Of a DNA stretch of 64,000 bases, positions 35,966 to 45,607 are shown piece by piece. Under the pieces are notes generated by a model. The model was not told where the DNA came from and did no database searches. It was given only the letters and a program-made list of their open reading frames with translations. Location: contig CAINDP010000099.1 in NCBI GenBank assembly GCA_903847405.1, positions 1-64,000 of the forward strand. The letters run 5' to 3'. A program made the translations under genes and the position numbers. Every line of letters starts with the position of its first letter. The stretch's first letter is position 1. The stretch comes from an uncultured Myxococcales bacterium (GTDB taxonomy: Bacteria; Myxococcota_A; UBA9042; DTJE01).

Positions 35966-36343
35966 CGACCTCCCAATCCTGATGCCCATCCCGCGAAAAT
36001 GGTTCCAGCCTCCAAAAAATGGGGACAGACACCATTTCTTTGTCCGCGTGTCCCAAAGCCAGAACCGCCCCCCTGCAAGGGATGGGTCGCCGCACTCGAG
36101 AAGCACGCCCGTCCTCGGCCGACAGACGCAACACATCAGAACGAAAGGGAGTCCTCCCGCCGGGGCGAAATCGGTGTCTGTCCCCATTTCCGGCAGGCGA
36201 CCGAGGGCCGGGGGCCGGGAGTGCCGCGGAGGGGCTCCGCAGCCGGCGGCACCTTGAGGGGGCACCCCCGGACCCCGGCCCACCACAAACTCACACCCTC
36301 ATTTGCAGGGCGAGGAACTGGGAGTTGACTGGGACGGTGGGAC
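35966..36343. other. 378-bp intergenic region with lower GC
   Basis: No gene is seen between the convergent outer-membrane and M23 genes. The region holds the inverted repeat pair described at 36017-36189 and is poorer in GC than its surroundings. The right part (36190-36343) contains G- and C-runs without a clear terminator or coding frame. Confidence 0.7.
36017..36189. repeat. 173-bp element bounded by a 17-bp perfect inverted repeat (REP-like)
   Basis: AAATGGGGACAGACACC at 36017-36033 and its exact reverse complement at 36173-36189 enclose 139 bases. The sequence resembles dispersed palindromic (REP-type) elements moved by RAYT transposases in several proteobacterial lineages; that link rests on memory of the motif. 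No transposase is nearby. Confidence 0.65.
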
Positions 36344-37681
36344 TTAGGACTGCGTGGAGTCGGTGCCCTTGACGGGAAGGGCCTTCAGGCGACCCACGAG
36401 GTTCCCTACGTGGGCCTTGAAGTCGTTCAGTTGTTCCTCGGGCAGGTGCTGGCCCCGGGCTTCCTGGAGCGCCCGGGGGTGCACGAACTGGCCGTCCTTC
36501 GCCACGGCGAAGTGCAGGTGCGGGCCCGTCGAACGACCGGTGGAACCGACCGCCGCGATCAGCATCCGCTTGGGAACCTTGTCGCCGACCTTGAGGCCCT
36601 TGGTGTAGGACGACAGGTGCGCATAGTACGTCTGCAGGCCGTTGTCGTGCTGCAGCACGATCGTGTTGCCCGCCGCTCCCCGCTTCCCCAGGGCCACGAT
36701 CTTCCCGTCGCCGACCGCGTAGACCGGCGTGCCCTTGGGGGCCGCGTAGTCCATGGCCCGGTGGGGCGTGTAGGCGTGGAGGATCGGGTGCAGCCGCCGC
36801 AGCGTGAAGTCCGAGGAGATGCGCGTGTACTTCAGCGGGCTGCGCAGGAAGATGCGCTCGGCCGCGTTGCCGTCCGCGTCGTAGTACCGGACCTGGCCGT
36901 CCGCCCCGTCGACCGCGAAGGCCGAGGCACTGGCCAGGCGGCCTTCGTACGTCATCCCGTGGACGCGGCCGTACCGCAGGAAGCGCCCGCCGGCGCTTTC
37001 CTTGTCGATGATGACGCGCAGCACGTCGCCGCGACGGCTGTCCGTGAAGAAGTCCACCTGGGCGCCCAGCAGGTCGGCGGCGACCGGCGCCAGGGCTAGG
37101 TCCGCGCCGCAGCGCTGCAGGCTTTCATACAAGGAACCGCGCACCACGCATGCGAACTCGACCGTTTCCTTGTCCGTCGCGATTTCCTGGCGGCGGGCCG
37201 TGAAGCCGTCGTTGTCGCGGCTGGCCTCGACATACGTGGTTTCGTCCACCGGGAGGGTCACGGTGTGCACGGTGCCGTCCGGAAGCAGGCCGGCGACGAT
37301 CTTCTGGCCGGCCCGGAGGGTGCGCATGTCCAGATGGCGTGCGGAGGCGTTCAAAGCGGCCTGCGCGCTGGCCGGGTTCGCGCCCAGGCGCACCAGGACC
37401 TGCGCCGGGGTTTCGCCGCGGGCGAGGGTGCCTTCGACCGTGCGGGTCGTCGGGGTTTCCGGCTGCGCGACCGAGGCCTGGAGGGCCTCTGCCGGAAGGA
37501 TTTCGACCGGCTTCGCCAGCCGTTCGTCCAGCGTGGGCTGGGGCACGGCGTCGCCGTGGAAAAAGACCAGCCAGTTGGCGACCACGATGGCGATCACGAA
37601 GCCCGCGGACGCCAGCAGGTTGAGCCCGCCGCGACGGGGAGCGTGGACGCCTCGAAGGTACAAAGGCTTTTCGTAGGTCAA
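36344..37681 (-). CDS. M23 family peptidoglycan endopeptidase, membrane-anchored
   Basis: The protein has 445 residues: one N-terminal membrane helix (about 18-40), a LysM-like/linker region and an OapA-like domain, then a C-terminal M23 domain. The zinc motifs are HRAMDYAAPKGTPVYAV and GPHLHFAV, with YYAHLSSYTKGLKVGDKV between. It would cut peptide cross-bridges in the wall. I chose the TTG at 37681 because GGAGG sits 4 bases upstream. ATGs at 37747 or 37789 would add 22-36 residues without a ribosome-binding site and with poorer coding character. Confidence 0.88.
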   Translation of the reverse strand: MTYEKPLYLRGVHAPRRGGLNLLASAGFVIAIVVANWLVFFHGDAVPQPTLDERLAKPVEILPAEALQASVAQPETPTTRTVEGTLARGETPAQVLVRLGANPASAQAALNASARHLDMRTLRAGQKIVAGLLPDGTVHTVTLPVDETTYVEASRDNDGFTARRQEIATDKETVEFACVVRGSLYESLQRCGADLALAPVAADLLGAQVDFFTDSRRGDVLRVIIDKESAGGRFLRYGRVHGMTYEGRLASASAFAVDGADGQVRYYDADGNAAERIFLRSPLKYTRISSDFTLRRLHPILHAYTPHRAMDYAAPKGTPVYAVGDGKIVALGKRGAAGNTIVLQHDNGLQTYYAHLSSYTKGLKVGDKVPKRMLIAAVGSTGRSTGPHLHFAVAKDGQFVHPRALQEARGQHLPEEQLNDFKAHVGNLVGRLKALPVKGTDSTQS

Positions 37682-37772
37682 CGGTCCTCCGCGCGCCGGG
37701 TCCGGTTTGTTCAACCATTCCGGCGCATTACACCCCACTTCCGACATTGGGTCGGACCCGGGGCAACACGTA

Positions 37773-37802
37773 CAGGTACCACCGGTCACTGGGGGCTGTC
37801 AA
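37773..37802 (-). promoter_or_regulatory. Promoter of the M23 peptidase gene (minus strand)
   Basis: A perfect TTGACA (37802-37797), 18 bases, TACCTG (37778-37773), with TGG just before the -10. The start near 37766 leaves an 85-base leader to the TTG start. Confidence 0.45.
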
Positions 37803-37878
37803 CCGGTACTGCCGGAACGCCAGGAGGGGCGAGGGAACCAGTCCGGGGGCCGATCGGGCGGAAAAGTTTCGCAAACAG

Positions 37879-37908
37879 TTGAAACCCCCCGCCGGATTCC
37901 TTTACAAT
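37879..37908 (+). promoter_or_regulatory. Strong promoter of the Cys-rich lipoprotein gene
   Basis: TTGAAA (37879-37884), 18 bases, TACAAT (37903-37908): five of six matches to each sigma-70 box. The start near 37915 leaves about 41 bases to the ATG, containing AAGGAG at 37943-37948. Confidence 0.7.
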
Positions 37909-37955
37909 CCGCGAGGCTTGTTTCCCAGGGCAGGGTCCTGATAAGGAGTGGAACG

Positions 37956-39674
37956 ATGAAGAAGTTGTCGGTTTTGTCGGTGACGCTGCTCGTCGCCGGG
38001 GCGCTGAGTGCCTGCAGCAGCAGCACCAGCACCAAGTGTACGACCAGTTCTCAGTGTACGGCGGGCAACGTCTGCCAGACCGAGAAGTGCGTCGAGCGTC
38101 CCTGCAACGGCACCGCCGACTGCAACACTCCGGACATCTGCGTCGACGGCGCGGCCCTGGGGATGGACGCTGCGAAGCGCTTCTGCACCGCGCTGCAGTG
38201 CGGCGAAGGCCTGCCCTGCCCGAACGGACAGGACTGCCTGGGCGGCATCTGCATTCCCGGCACCACCGACGTCATCGAAACCGACACGGTCGGCGACACT
38301 CCCGACCGCGACGTACCGGGTGAAGACACCGCGACGGACCCGGGCACGGACGTGCCGGTCGTCATCGGCGTGGACTGCAAGGCCTGTTCGTCCGACGCGG
38401 ACTGCGGCGGCACGGCGAAGTGCCTGCCGGTCGGCGCCACCAAGCACTGCCTGTCGGCATGCACGGACGACGGCGACTGCCCGCGCTCCTTCATCTGCTA
38501 CGCCGCTTCCACGGCCAGCAAGTCCTGCCTGCCCGTGTCCTACAACTGCGTGGCCTGCGCGGTGGAAACCCCCTGCGAGGCCAACAAGGTCTGCGACTTC
38601 GTGTCCGCGACCTGCAAGGAAGGCAACCCGGTGTGCGGGAAGTGCACGTACGACTTCGATTGCGCCGCGGGCCTGCGCTGCTACAAGACCACCGGATCCG
38701 CGACCGGCGCCTGCGTCGCCGAATGCACGGACTCCTGCACGGACAGCGACTTCACCTGCGGCACCACCGAGAAGGGCGTGCAGCTCTGCCAGCCCAAGGA
38801 CCCGACGAAGTGCGGCGGCTGCGAAGCCCCGACCCCGTTCCCGTCCCCCGACGGCCTGTCGTGCTTCGGTTGCCTGAACAACAGCCACTGCACCGTTCAG
38901 GGCGAAACCTGCAACATGAACACCCACGCCTGCACGCCCGACAACGTCTGCCCCGGCCAGCGCCAGTGCCCGGCCGACAGCGGCAACTGCCAGGATTGCT
39001 GCGAGGACGCGGACTGCCCCGACGTCGACGGCGTCGCCACGGGCCCCTGCACCGCCAACAAGTGCGTCAACCAGATCGACCCCTGCAACGGCCAGTGCTC
39101 GGGCACGCAGTTCCCGGTCTGCAAGACCATCAATGGGATTCCGCAGTGCGTGCAGTGCGAGGCCACCTCGGATTGCGCCAGCCTGGGCGACGCCAGTTGC
39201 ACCTGCAGCGGCGACCCGACGTACACCTGCCTGACCCCCGACGGCAACGTGTGCCAGCCCCCGACCTGCGGCGCGATCTGCAGCACCGACGCGGACTGCC
39301 CCCCGGACGCCAACGGCGGTTCGTTGCTGTGCAGCGGCGCGGTCAACGGGTTCTGCTACAACCCGACGGGCGCCTGTGACGGCTCGACCTCCTGCTGCGG
39401 CGCCGGCCAGTCCTGCTTCGACATCATCTCCTCGCTGTTCGGCGGCATGGGCATGCCCGGCGGCGGCGCCATGCCCGGCATGGGCGGCTACTGCACGTGC
39501 GACGATTCCCACGCCTGCATGGGCGGCAAGCCCTGCACCAGCACCGACGGGCTGTGCAGCATCCCGATCCTGTCCGACATGCTGTGCCCCGGCGGCGTGA
39601 AGCCCTCGACCATGCCGGACAAGGTCTGCGTCGACATCATGGAACTGCTCAGCGGCCTGCTCGGCGGCATCTAG
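37956..39674 (+). CDS. Large Cys-rich surface lipoprotein
   Basis: The protein has 572 residues. A lipoprotein signal (MKKLSVLSVTLLVAGALSAC, Cys at 20) is followed by many short Cys-rich units of the type CTTSSQCTAGNVCQTEKC, an Asp/Thr/Pro-rich acidic linker (about 105-130) and further Cys modules to the end. About one residue in ten is Cys, so extensive disulfide bonding is expected. Similar proteins are numerous in Myxococcota; no function is known. With a strong promoter, good AAGGAG site and clear terminator, it looks like a highly expressed single-gene unit. Confidence 0.85.
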   Translation: MKKLSVLSVTLLVAGALSACSSSTSTKCTTSSQCTAGNVCQTEKCVERPCNGTADCNTPDICVDGAALGMDAAKRFCTALQCGEGLPCPNGQDCLGGICIPGTTDVIETDTVGDTPDRDVPGEDTATDPGTDVPVVIGVDCKACSSDADCGGTAKCLPVGATKHCLSACTDDGDCPRSFICYAASTASKSCLPVSYNCVACAVETPCEANKVCDFVSATCKEGNPVCGKCTYDFDCAAGLRCYKTTGSATGACVAECTDSCTDSDFTCGTTEKGVQLCQPKDPTKCGGCEAPTPFPSPDGLSCFGCLNNSHCTVQGETCNMNTHACTPDNVCPGQRQCPADSGNCQDCCEDADCPDVDGVATGPCTANKCVNQIDPCNGQCSGTQFPVCKTINGIPQCVQCEATSDCASLGDASCTCSGDPTYTCLTPDGNVCQPPTCGAICSTDADCPPDANGGSLLCSGAVNGFCYNPTGACDGSTSCCGAGQSCFDIISSLFGGMGMPGGGAMPGMGGYCTCDDSHACMGGKPCTSTDGLCSIPILSDMLCPGGVKPSTMPDKVCVDIMELLSGLLGGI

Positions 39675-39688
39675 TCCTCGGACTTCGA

Positions 39689-39722
39689 CCCGGCCGGACG
39701 GCCTGTCCGGCCGGGTTTCTTC
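39689..39722 (+). terminator. Rho-independent terminator after the Cys-rich lipoprotein
   Basis: CCCGGCCGGAC (39689-39699), five loop bases, GTCCGGCCGGG (39705-39715): a perfect 11-bp stem followed by TTTCTT. It lies 15 bases after the stop codon. Confidence 0.8.
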
Positions 39723-39793
39723 CCCCTCCCCGCTTTTCCTTAGAATTGAACAGATGAAGAAAGAGGGCGGACGGGTCCGTGGGCCTGGGGGCC

Positions 39794-39823
39794 GGGCACG
39801 GGTACGGGTACGGGTACGGGTAC
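39794..39823. repeat. GGGTAC hexanucleotide microsatellite
   Basis: Four exact GGGTAC units (39800-39823) are preceded by one GGGCAC variant (39794-39799). The array is intergenic, between the terminator and the 3' end of the RibBA gene. A related degenerate CGGGTA-type run lies at 51951-51980 inside the btuF-like gene. Confidence 0.85.
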
Positions 39824-39848
39824 GGTGGGGATGACTGCTGCGGGGGCG

Positions 39849-41060
39849 TTAACTGTCGAGCAGGTGCCCCATGCGGGAGCGCTTGGTTTCCAGGTAGCGG
39901 CGATCCTTTTCGTGGCGGGGCTCGATGACCAGCGGGACGCGTTCGACGACCTCGAGGCCGTAGCCCGAGATGCCCACGATCTTCTTGGGATTGTTGGTCA
40001 GCAACCGCATCTGGCGGACGCCCAGGTGGGCCAGGATCTGCGCCCCGATGCCGTAGTCCCTAAGGTCCGCGTCGAAGCCCAGGTGCGTGTTCGCCTCGAC
40101 GGTGTCCAGGCCGTCGTCCTGCAGCGCGTAGGCGCGGACCTTGTTGAGGATCCCGATGCCGCGCCCCTCCTGCCGCAGGTACACCAGCGCGCCGCCCTCG
40201 ACGGCGATGCGGGCCAGGGCCGCCTGCAACTGCGGTCCGCAATCGCACCGCTGGGAGTGGAACACGTCGCCGGTCAGGCACTCGCTGTGGACCCGGACCA
40301 GGGTGGGCCGATCCGAGGCGATGTCGCCCCGGACCATCGCGATGTGGGCGGTGGAGGCCAGGGAGTCCTCGTAGATCAGGCACGTGAACTGGCCATGGGC
40401 GGTCTGGATCGTCGCCCGGCCCACCTGGCGCACCAGCAGTTCCTTGCGGTACCGGAACGCGATCAGATCGGCCACGCTGATGATCGGGATGCCCTGCGCC
40501 TCGCCCAGGGCCCGCAGGGCGTCCATCTGCGCCGGTTCGCCCGCGTCGTCCAGGATCTGGCAGACCACCGCCGCCGGCTTCAGGCCCGCCAGGCGCGCCA
40601 GGTCCGCCGCGGCTTCGGTCTGGCCGGCGCGCTTCAGCACGCCGCCCGGCACCGACCGCAGCGGAAACACGTGGCCCGGGACCACGAAGTCGTCCATCAC
40701 GACGTCGTCCCGCAGCAGGGCCTCCACGGTCCGGGCGCGGTCGAAGGCGGAAATGCCCGTCGAGGTCCCGATCCGGGCGTCCACGGACACGGTGAAGGCC
40801 GCGCCGAAGTGGGCGGTGTTGCGGTGGGACATCATGGGGATGCCGATGCGGTCCACGGACTCGGCGCTCATCGCGACGCAGACCAGGCCCGAGGCGATCT
40901 TGGTGATGCGGTTGATGGCGTCGGGGGTGGCCATTTCGGCCGCCAGGCAGAGGTCGCCTTCGTTTTCGCGGGACTCGTCGTCGACGATGATGACCATCCG
41001 GCCCAGGCGGAACGCCCCGATGGCCTCGTCGATGGTTGCGCTGCCGTGCCGCGGTGCCAT
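39849..41060 (-). CDS. ribBA: Bifunctional DHBP synthase / GTP cyclohydrolase II (riboflavin synthesis)
   Basis: The protein has 403 residues. The N-terminal RibB domain (about 1-205) shows [17 protein letters not shown] and [22 protein letters not shown]. The C-terminal RibA domain shows the zinc ligands [15 protein letters not shown] and [14 protein letters not shown]. It makes the two precursors of riboflavin from ribulose 5-phosphate and GTP. The ATG at 41060 begins the conserved domain. A TACAAT on the minus strand (41122-41117) is a possible -10 box. No FMN riboswitch is seen upstream. Confidence 0.95.
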   Translation of the reverse strand: MAPRHGSATIDEAIGAFRLGRMVIIVDDESRENEGDLCLAAEMATPDAINRITKIASGLVCVAMSAESVDRIGIPMMSHRNTAHFGAAFTVSVDARIGTSTGISAFDRARTVEALLRDDVVMDDFVVPGHVFPLRSVPGGVLKRAGQTEAAADLARLAGLKPAAVVCQILDDAGEPAQMDALRALGEAQGIPIISVADLIAFRYRKELLVRQVGRATIQTAHGQFTCLIYEDSLASTAHIAMVRGDIASDRPTLVRVHSECLTGDVFHSQRCDCGPQLQAALARIAVEGGALVYLRQEGRGIGILNKVRAYALQDDGLDTVEANTHLGFDADLRDYGIGAQILAHLGVRQMRLLTNNPKKIVGISGYGLEVVERVPLVIEPRHEKDRRYLETKRSRMGHLLDS

Positions 41061-41169
41061 GCCCGTCCTCCCCGGCGCCCCTGCGCCCGCCCGGGCCGTC
41101 TGGCCGGGGCGGCGGGATTGTACATCAAGAGGAGGCGTGTTGCAGACCCTCCGGCCTTCGGCCTCCGGG

Positions 41170-41198
41170 TTGCCTTCGCATGATCCATGGAGTACCAT
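41170..41198 (+). promoter_or_regulatory. Promoter of the PpiD-like gene
   Basis: TTGCCT (41170-41175), 17 bases, TACCAT (41193-41198). The predicted start near 41205 is followed by GGAGGAA and the ATG at 41232. Confidence 0.55.
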
Positions 41199-41231
41199 CC
41201 TGCGGCCCAATGGCCGGAGGAACGGGGCCCT

Positions 41232-43097
41232 ATGCTGGCAGGTCTTCGTAAACATTCGCGTTCTGTGATCATTTATGTCCTCTTCGGGATCATCATCGTG
41301 GTGTTCGTGTTCACCTTCAACATGGGGAGCACGGACGTCGGATGCGGAGGTGGGCAGGGGACAACCGTCTCGGACACATCCCTGGCTGTTGTCGGGAAGA
41401 CCAGCGTGGACGGGTCGATGATGGCCATGGGCCTCGCGCTGACCGCCGAGGCTCCGTCGCCGTCCACCGGCATGGACCCGAAGGCGTTCCAGGCCGAGAT
41501 GGTGTACCGGTCGACCCGGTTCGCGCGCCTGCGCGGCGAGCCGAAGTACGCCCCGTACATCCCGGACCCGCGGATGGTGTCCGAGCTGAAGGTCCGCAAG
41601 GTCGCCGACGACCTCGCCGAAACGCTCCTGGTTTCGGACGAAGCCGAAAAGCTGGGCCTGCGGGCGTCTCCGGACGAGATCCGCAGCCGCATCGTCGGCG
41701 ACTTCACGGATCCGTCCAACGGGCAGTTCCGGAAGAAGACGTACGAAAACTACGTGCGCTATGGCCTCCGGACGTCGCTGGGCCGCTTCGAGGAGTTCGT
41801 CGGTCGCGAGATCCTTCGCGAAAAGATGATCGACCTGGTGACGGCGGGCGTGGCGGTGTCGGATCGCGAGGCGCGCTATGTCGCGTCGCAGCGCAAGGCT
41901 AGCCGCACGTATGACTACCTCGAGGTGGACCCCCAGATCCTCGCCGAGGTCCTGAAGCCCGCGCCCGCCCAGGCGGCGTCCTGGCTGGCCGCGAACGAGG
42001 AACTGGCGAAGAAGTTCTTCGAGGAGCACCAGGCCGAGTACCAGCGCGACGAAGCGTTCGACTACCACGTGATCCGCGTGTCCGCGCCCTCGCGCCGCAT
42101 GATGGCGTCCTTCGACGATCCCGAGCAGTTGGCCAGCCTGAAGGCGGCCCGCGACGACGCGAAGGCGCGTGCCATCGACGTCGCGGCGGCGCTGCAGGGC
42201 AAGACCGGCGACGCCCTCGTGGCGGCGTTCACCGAGCAGGTCGCCAAGGCGTCCGACGACCAGTTGACCAAGGAGCGCGCCGGTCGCGTCGAGGCTCCGC
42301 TGCCTGCCCAGGCCGTGGCGTCCCTGACGGATCCGGCGGTCGCGGCGGCCCTGTCCCGGCTGCAGCCGCGCACGGCCTCCGGCGTGATCGAAGGCGACCA
42401 GGGCTTCTTCCTGGTCCTGCTGCAGGGCATCCAGCCGAAGCAGGAGCGGTCGTTCGAGGACGTGAAGGTCGAGGTCGCGGCGACGATGATCGCCCGCGAC
42501 GGCGCCAAGACCAGGGCCGCGATGGTGGCGAACGACGTCCTGGCCCGGCTGCAGGCCGACGCCACGAAGTCGCTGGCCGACATCGCCGCCGAGGCGAACG
42601 CCGCCTTTGCGCCGGCCACCCCGGTGCAGGTCGGCGAGACCGGCGCCGTGCCCACGATGCCCGCGTCCCTGTCGGGGCTGGCGGACTACACCCCCGGCTC
42701 GCTGCCCGGCCTGGGCGAGTCGCCCGAACTGGCTGGTGCGGCCGAGGCCCTGACCGCCGACCGTCCCGTGGCCCCGAAGGTGTTCACCCTGCCCGGCGCG
42801 GAGCGGCTGGTGGTGCTGCGCCTGAAGGGTTCGACCGCGGCCGGGGAGCCCACCGCCGACGAGATCGCGGCCGCCAAGGCCGAGTTCCTGCCGCTGAAGA
42901 AGCAGGGCTACTGGCGCGAGTGGTACAACGCCCTGAAGACCAAGGCGGCTGCCGACGGCCGGTTCGTCGAGAAGGAGCCCCTGCAGGCGATGGTTCGGGA
43001 CGAGGCGCGCACCCGCGAGGAGGCCCTCATCCAGAAGCTGACCGGCGGCAAGGGCCTGAAGGCAAAGCCCCCGGTCCCCGCAAACGACGGCGAATGA
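41232..43097 (+). CDS. PpiD/SurA-like periplasmic folding factor
   Basis: The protein has 621 residues: one N-terminal membrane helix (about 12-30, [19 protein letters not shown]), a SurA/PpiD N-terminal helical region and a parvulin-like domain (about 265-425, [13 protein letters not shown] to [20 protein letters not shown]). The layout is that of PpiD, a membrane-anchored chaperone for proteins leaving the Sec translocon. Whether prolyl isomerase activity is retained cannot be judged. GGAGGAA stands 9 bases before the ATG. Confidence 0.88.
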   Translation: MLAGLRKHSRSVIIYVLFGIIIVVFVFTFNMGSTDVGCGGGQGTTVSDTSLAVVGKTSVDGSMMAMGLALTAEAPSPSTGMDPKAFQAEMVYRSTRFARLRGEPKYAPYIPDPRMVSELKVRKVADDLAETLLVSDEAEKLGLRASPDEIRSRIVGDFTDPSNGQFRKKTYENYVRYGLRTSLGRFEEFVGREILREKMIDLVTAGVAVSDREARYVASQRKASRTYDYLEVDPQILAEVLKPAPAQAASWLAANEELAKKFFEEHQAEYQRDEAFDYHVIRVSAPSRRMMASFDDPEQLASLKAARDDAKARAIDVAAALQGKTGDALVAAFTEQVAKASDDQLTKERAGRVEAPLPAQAVASLTDPAVAAALSRLQPRTASGVIEGDQGFFLVLLQGIQPKQERSFEDVKVEVAATMIARDGAKTRAAMVANDVLARLQADATKSLADIAAEANAAFAPATPVQVGETGAVPTMPASLSGLADYTPGSLPGLGESPELAGAAEALTADRPVAPKVFTLPGAERLVVLRLKGSTAAGEPTADEIAAAKAEFLPLKKQGYWREWYNALKTKAAADGRFVEKEPLQAMVRDEARTREEALIQKLTGGKGLKAKPPVPANDGE

Positions 43098-43196
43098 CCC
43101 GTTCCTCCTTGCTTCTTTCCCCGCAGTTCTGACAGGATCCCGCAAAACCGGCCCGCTGAGGGCCCGGACGGACTCAAGCGAAGGCGGAGGCGATTC

Positions 43197-44066
43197 ATGG
43201 CGAAGGTCCTGATCAACGAGCCCATCGCGCCCGACGTGTTCCGCATGGTGGTGGTGGCCCCGGACGTGGCGCGGTACCGCAAGGCCGGGCAGTTCGTCAT
43301 CGTGCGGCCGGGTGCGGGGAAGGAACGGATCCCCCTGACCATCGCCGATGCGGACGCGACCACGGGCGCCGTGACGCTGATCTACCAGGTGGTGGGCCGG
43401 ACGACGGCCGTAATGAGCCTGATCGAGCCCGGTGGCCAGTTGACGGACATCGCCGGCCCTCTGGGACAGCCGACGCACATCGCGAAGGTGGGCACGGTGG
43501 TCATGGTCGGAGGCGGCATCGGCGTCGCCCCGTCCCATCCCATCGCCCAGGCCATGAAGGCGGCGGGCAACAAGGTCATCACGATCATGGGCGCCCGGCG
43601 GAAGGACCTCTTCATCATGGAGGCCGAGATGCGGGCCGCCAGTGACGAGGTGATCCTGATGTCGGACGACGGTTCGTACGGCGAGAAGGGCTTCGTGACC
43701 GACGCGCTGCGGCGGCTGCTGGACGGCGGCGAGAAGGTGGACCTGGTGGTCGCCATCGGGCCGCCGATCATGATGAAGATGGTATCGCTGCTGACGAAGG
43801 GATACGGCGTCCACACGCTGGTCAGCCTGAACACCATCATGGTGGACGGCACCGGGATGTGCGGCGGGTGCCGCGTCACGGTCGGCGGCGAATCGCGGTT
43901 CGTGTGCGTGGACGGGCCCGAGTTCGACGGGCACCTGGTGGACTTCGACGAGATGATGCGGCGCCAGCGGATGTACGTGGCCTACGAAAAGGAGGCCTAC
44001 GAGGCCTTCAAGAGCGGGCACAAGTGCAGGCTGGAGGCTGTTGCGAAGGAGGCCCACCATGGCTGA
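43197..44066 (+). CDS. NfnA-like ferredoxin/NADPH oxidoreductase small subunit
   Basis: The 289 residues match the sulfide/dihydroorotate dehydrogenase-like FAD/NAD family: an FAD domain ([19 protein letters not shown]), a nucleotide site [15 protein letters not shown] and a C-terminal [2Fe-2S] site (Asp217, Cys222, Cys225, Cys237; [19 protein letters not shown]). In the Nfn complex this subunit oxidises NADH and bifurcates electrons to ferredoxin and NADP. It overlaps the next gene by 8 bases, the usual nfnA-nfnB arrangement. Confidence 0.9.
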   Translation: MAKVLINEPIAPDVFRMVVVAPDVARYRKAGQFVIVRPGAGKERIPLTIADADATTGAVTLIYQVVGRTTAVMSLIEPGGQLTDIAGPLGQPTHIAKVGTVVMVGGGIGVAPSHPIAQAMKAAGNKVITIMGARRKDLFIMEAEMRAASDEVILMSDDGSYGEKGFVTDALRRLLDGGEKVDLVVAIGPPIMMKMVSLLTKGYGVHTLVSLNTIMVDGTGMCGGCRVTVGGESRFVCVDGPEFDGHLVDFDEMMRRQRMYVAYEKEAYEAFKSGHKCRLEAVAKEAHHG

Positions 44067-45495
44067 GGGTTTGACCAACAAGGAACGGCTGCAGATTCCC
44101 CCGACCCCGATGGCGGAGCAGTCCCCCGAGGAGCGTCGGCACAACATCCTGGAGGTGCCGCTGGGGTACACGCCCGAGCAGGCGATGACCGAGGCCAAGC
44201 GCTGCCTGATGTGCAAGAACACGTTCTGCGTGACGGGCTGCCCGGTGTCGGTGGACATCCCGGGCTTCATCGGCCTGGTGGCCGAGGGGAAGTTCCACGA
44301 GGCCGCGCGGAAGATCAAGGAAACGAACTGCCTGCCCGCGGTCTGCGGGCGCGTCTGCCCCCAGGAAGACCAGTGCCAGGTCGTCTGCATGGTCGCGAAA
44401 TCCCTGAAGGACACGGCGAAGAGCGTGCAGATCGGCAAGCTGGAGCGCTTCGTCGCCGACTGGGACATGGCGAACCATCCGGAAGCGGACTTCACCCCGG
44501 TCCCCAGTTCGGGCCACAAGGTGGCGGTCGTCGGCGCCGGACCCGCGGGCCTGACGTGCGCGGGCGACCTGCTGGCGCAGGGCCATGACGTGACGATGTA
44601 CGAGGCCCTGCACCGGGCCGGCGGCGTGCTGGTGTACGGGATCCCGGAGTTCCGGCTGCCCAAGGCGATCGTCGAGCGCGAGGTCGAGGGCCTGATCCAG
44701 CGGGGCCTGCACCTGGAGTGCAACGTCGCGGTGGGCAAGTCCAAGGGCATCCAGGACCTGTTCGACGAGGGGTTCGAGGCGATCTTCGTCGCCACCGGCG
44801 CGGGCCTGCCGATGTTCAAGAAGATCCCCGGCGAGAACCTGCTGGGCGTGTACTCGGCGAACGAGTACCTGACCCGCGCGAACCTGATGGACGCCTACGG
44901 CTTCCCGGAACGGTCCGACACGCCGATCCTGCGCGGCAAGCACGTGGTCGTGTTCGGCGGCGGCAACGTGGCCATGGACTCGGCCCGCACGGCCCTGCGC
45001 CTGGGCGCGGAAACGTCGACGATCCTGTACCGCCGGTCCCTGGCCGAGATGCCCGCCCGCGTGGAGGAAGTCCACCACGCCAAGCAGGAAGGCGTCGAGT
45101 TCCGGATGCTGCAGGATTCCATCGAGATCCTGGGCGACGAGAATTCCTGGGTCACCGGCGTGAAGTGCCTGCGCATGGAACTGGGCGAGCCCGACGCCAG
45201 CGGCCGTCGTCGTCCCGTTCCCGTCGTCGGCAGCGAGTTCGTGATCCCGGCCGACGTCGTGGTCGTGTCCATCGGCAACGGCCCGAACCCCCTGGTTCCC
45301 CGGTCGACCCCGCAGATCCAGACGAACAAGTGGGGCAACATCACCGCGGACAAGGACTCGGCCAAGACCACCATGCCGGGCGTGTGGGCCGGCGGCGACA
45401 TCGTGCTGGGGGCCGCGACCGTCATCCTGGCCATGGGCGAGGGGCGCAAGGCGGCGAAGTCCATGCACGAGTTCCTCGAAACCGGCGTCTGGTAG
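44059..45495 (+). CDS. NfnB-like / GltA-type NADPH oxidoreductase large subunit
   Basis: The protein has 478 residues. N-terminal cysteine motifs ([21 protein letters not shown] and [12 protein letters not shown]) would bind [4Fe-4S] clusters. An FAD site ([15 protein letters not shown]) and an NADPH site ([21 protein letters not shown]) follow. The family covers glutamate synthase small subunits and NfnB; the partner gene makes Nfn the better reading, since no glutamate synthase large subunit is nearby. AAGGAGG stands before the ATG at 44059. Confidence 0.9.
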   Translation: MAEGLTNKERLQIPPTPMAEQSPEERRHNILEVPLGYTPEQAMTEAKRCLMCKNTFCVTGCPVSVDIPGFIGLVAEGKFHEAARKIKETNCLPAVCGRVCPQEDQCQVVCMVAKSLKDTAKSVQIGKLERFVADWDMANHPEADFTPVPSSGHKVAVVGAGPAGLTCAGDLLAQGHDVTMYEALHRAGGVLVYGIPEFRLPKAIVEREVEGLIQRGLHLECNVAVGKSKGIQDLFDEGFEAIFVATGAGLPMFKKIPGENLLGVYSANEYLTRANLMDAYGFPERSDTPILRGKHVVVFGGGNVAMDSARTALRLGAETSTILYRRSLAEMPARVEEVHHAKQEGVEFRMLQDSIEILGDENSWVTGVKCLRMELGEPDASGRRRPVPVVGSEFVIPADVVVVSIGNGPNPLVPRSTPQIQTNKWGNITADKDSAKTTMPGVWAGGDIVLGAATVILAMGEGRKAAKSMHEFLETGVW

Positions 45496-45527
45496 GCCCA
45501 GGCCCGTTTCACCACGCACCCCGTCCC

Positions 45528-45556
45528 TTGCATCCATCCACCCCATCCCGTAGCCT
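45528..45556 (+). promoter_or_regulatory. Promoter upstream of the 277-residue membrane protein gene
   Basis: TTGCAT (45528-45533), 17 bases, TAGCCT (45551-45556). Predicted start near 45563. Confidence 0.45.
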
Positions 45557-45607
45557 CCCTTCATCGACCCCCGTTGGGCGGGCCGACCCCCATCACGGCG
45601 GGATCCC

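Noticed and set aside
41061-41231. FMN riboswitch before ribBA
   Set aside because: None of the conserved FMN-aptamer segments is present in the leader; only a possible -10 box was seen.
39849-44819. Open minus-strand frame of 1656 codons
   Set aside because: Only the 3' quarter (RibBA, to 41060) is a gene. The rest is the complement of the PpiD-like and nfn genes; stop codons are rare in all frames at this GC content.
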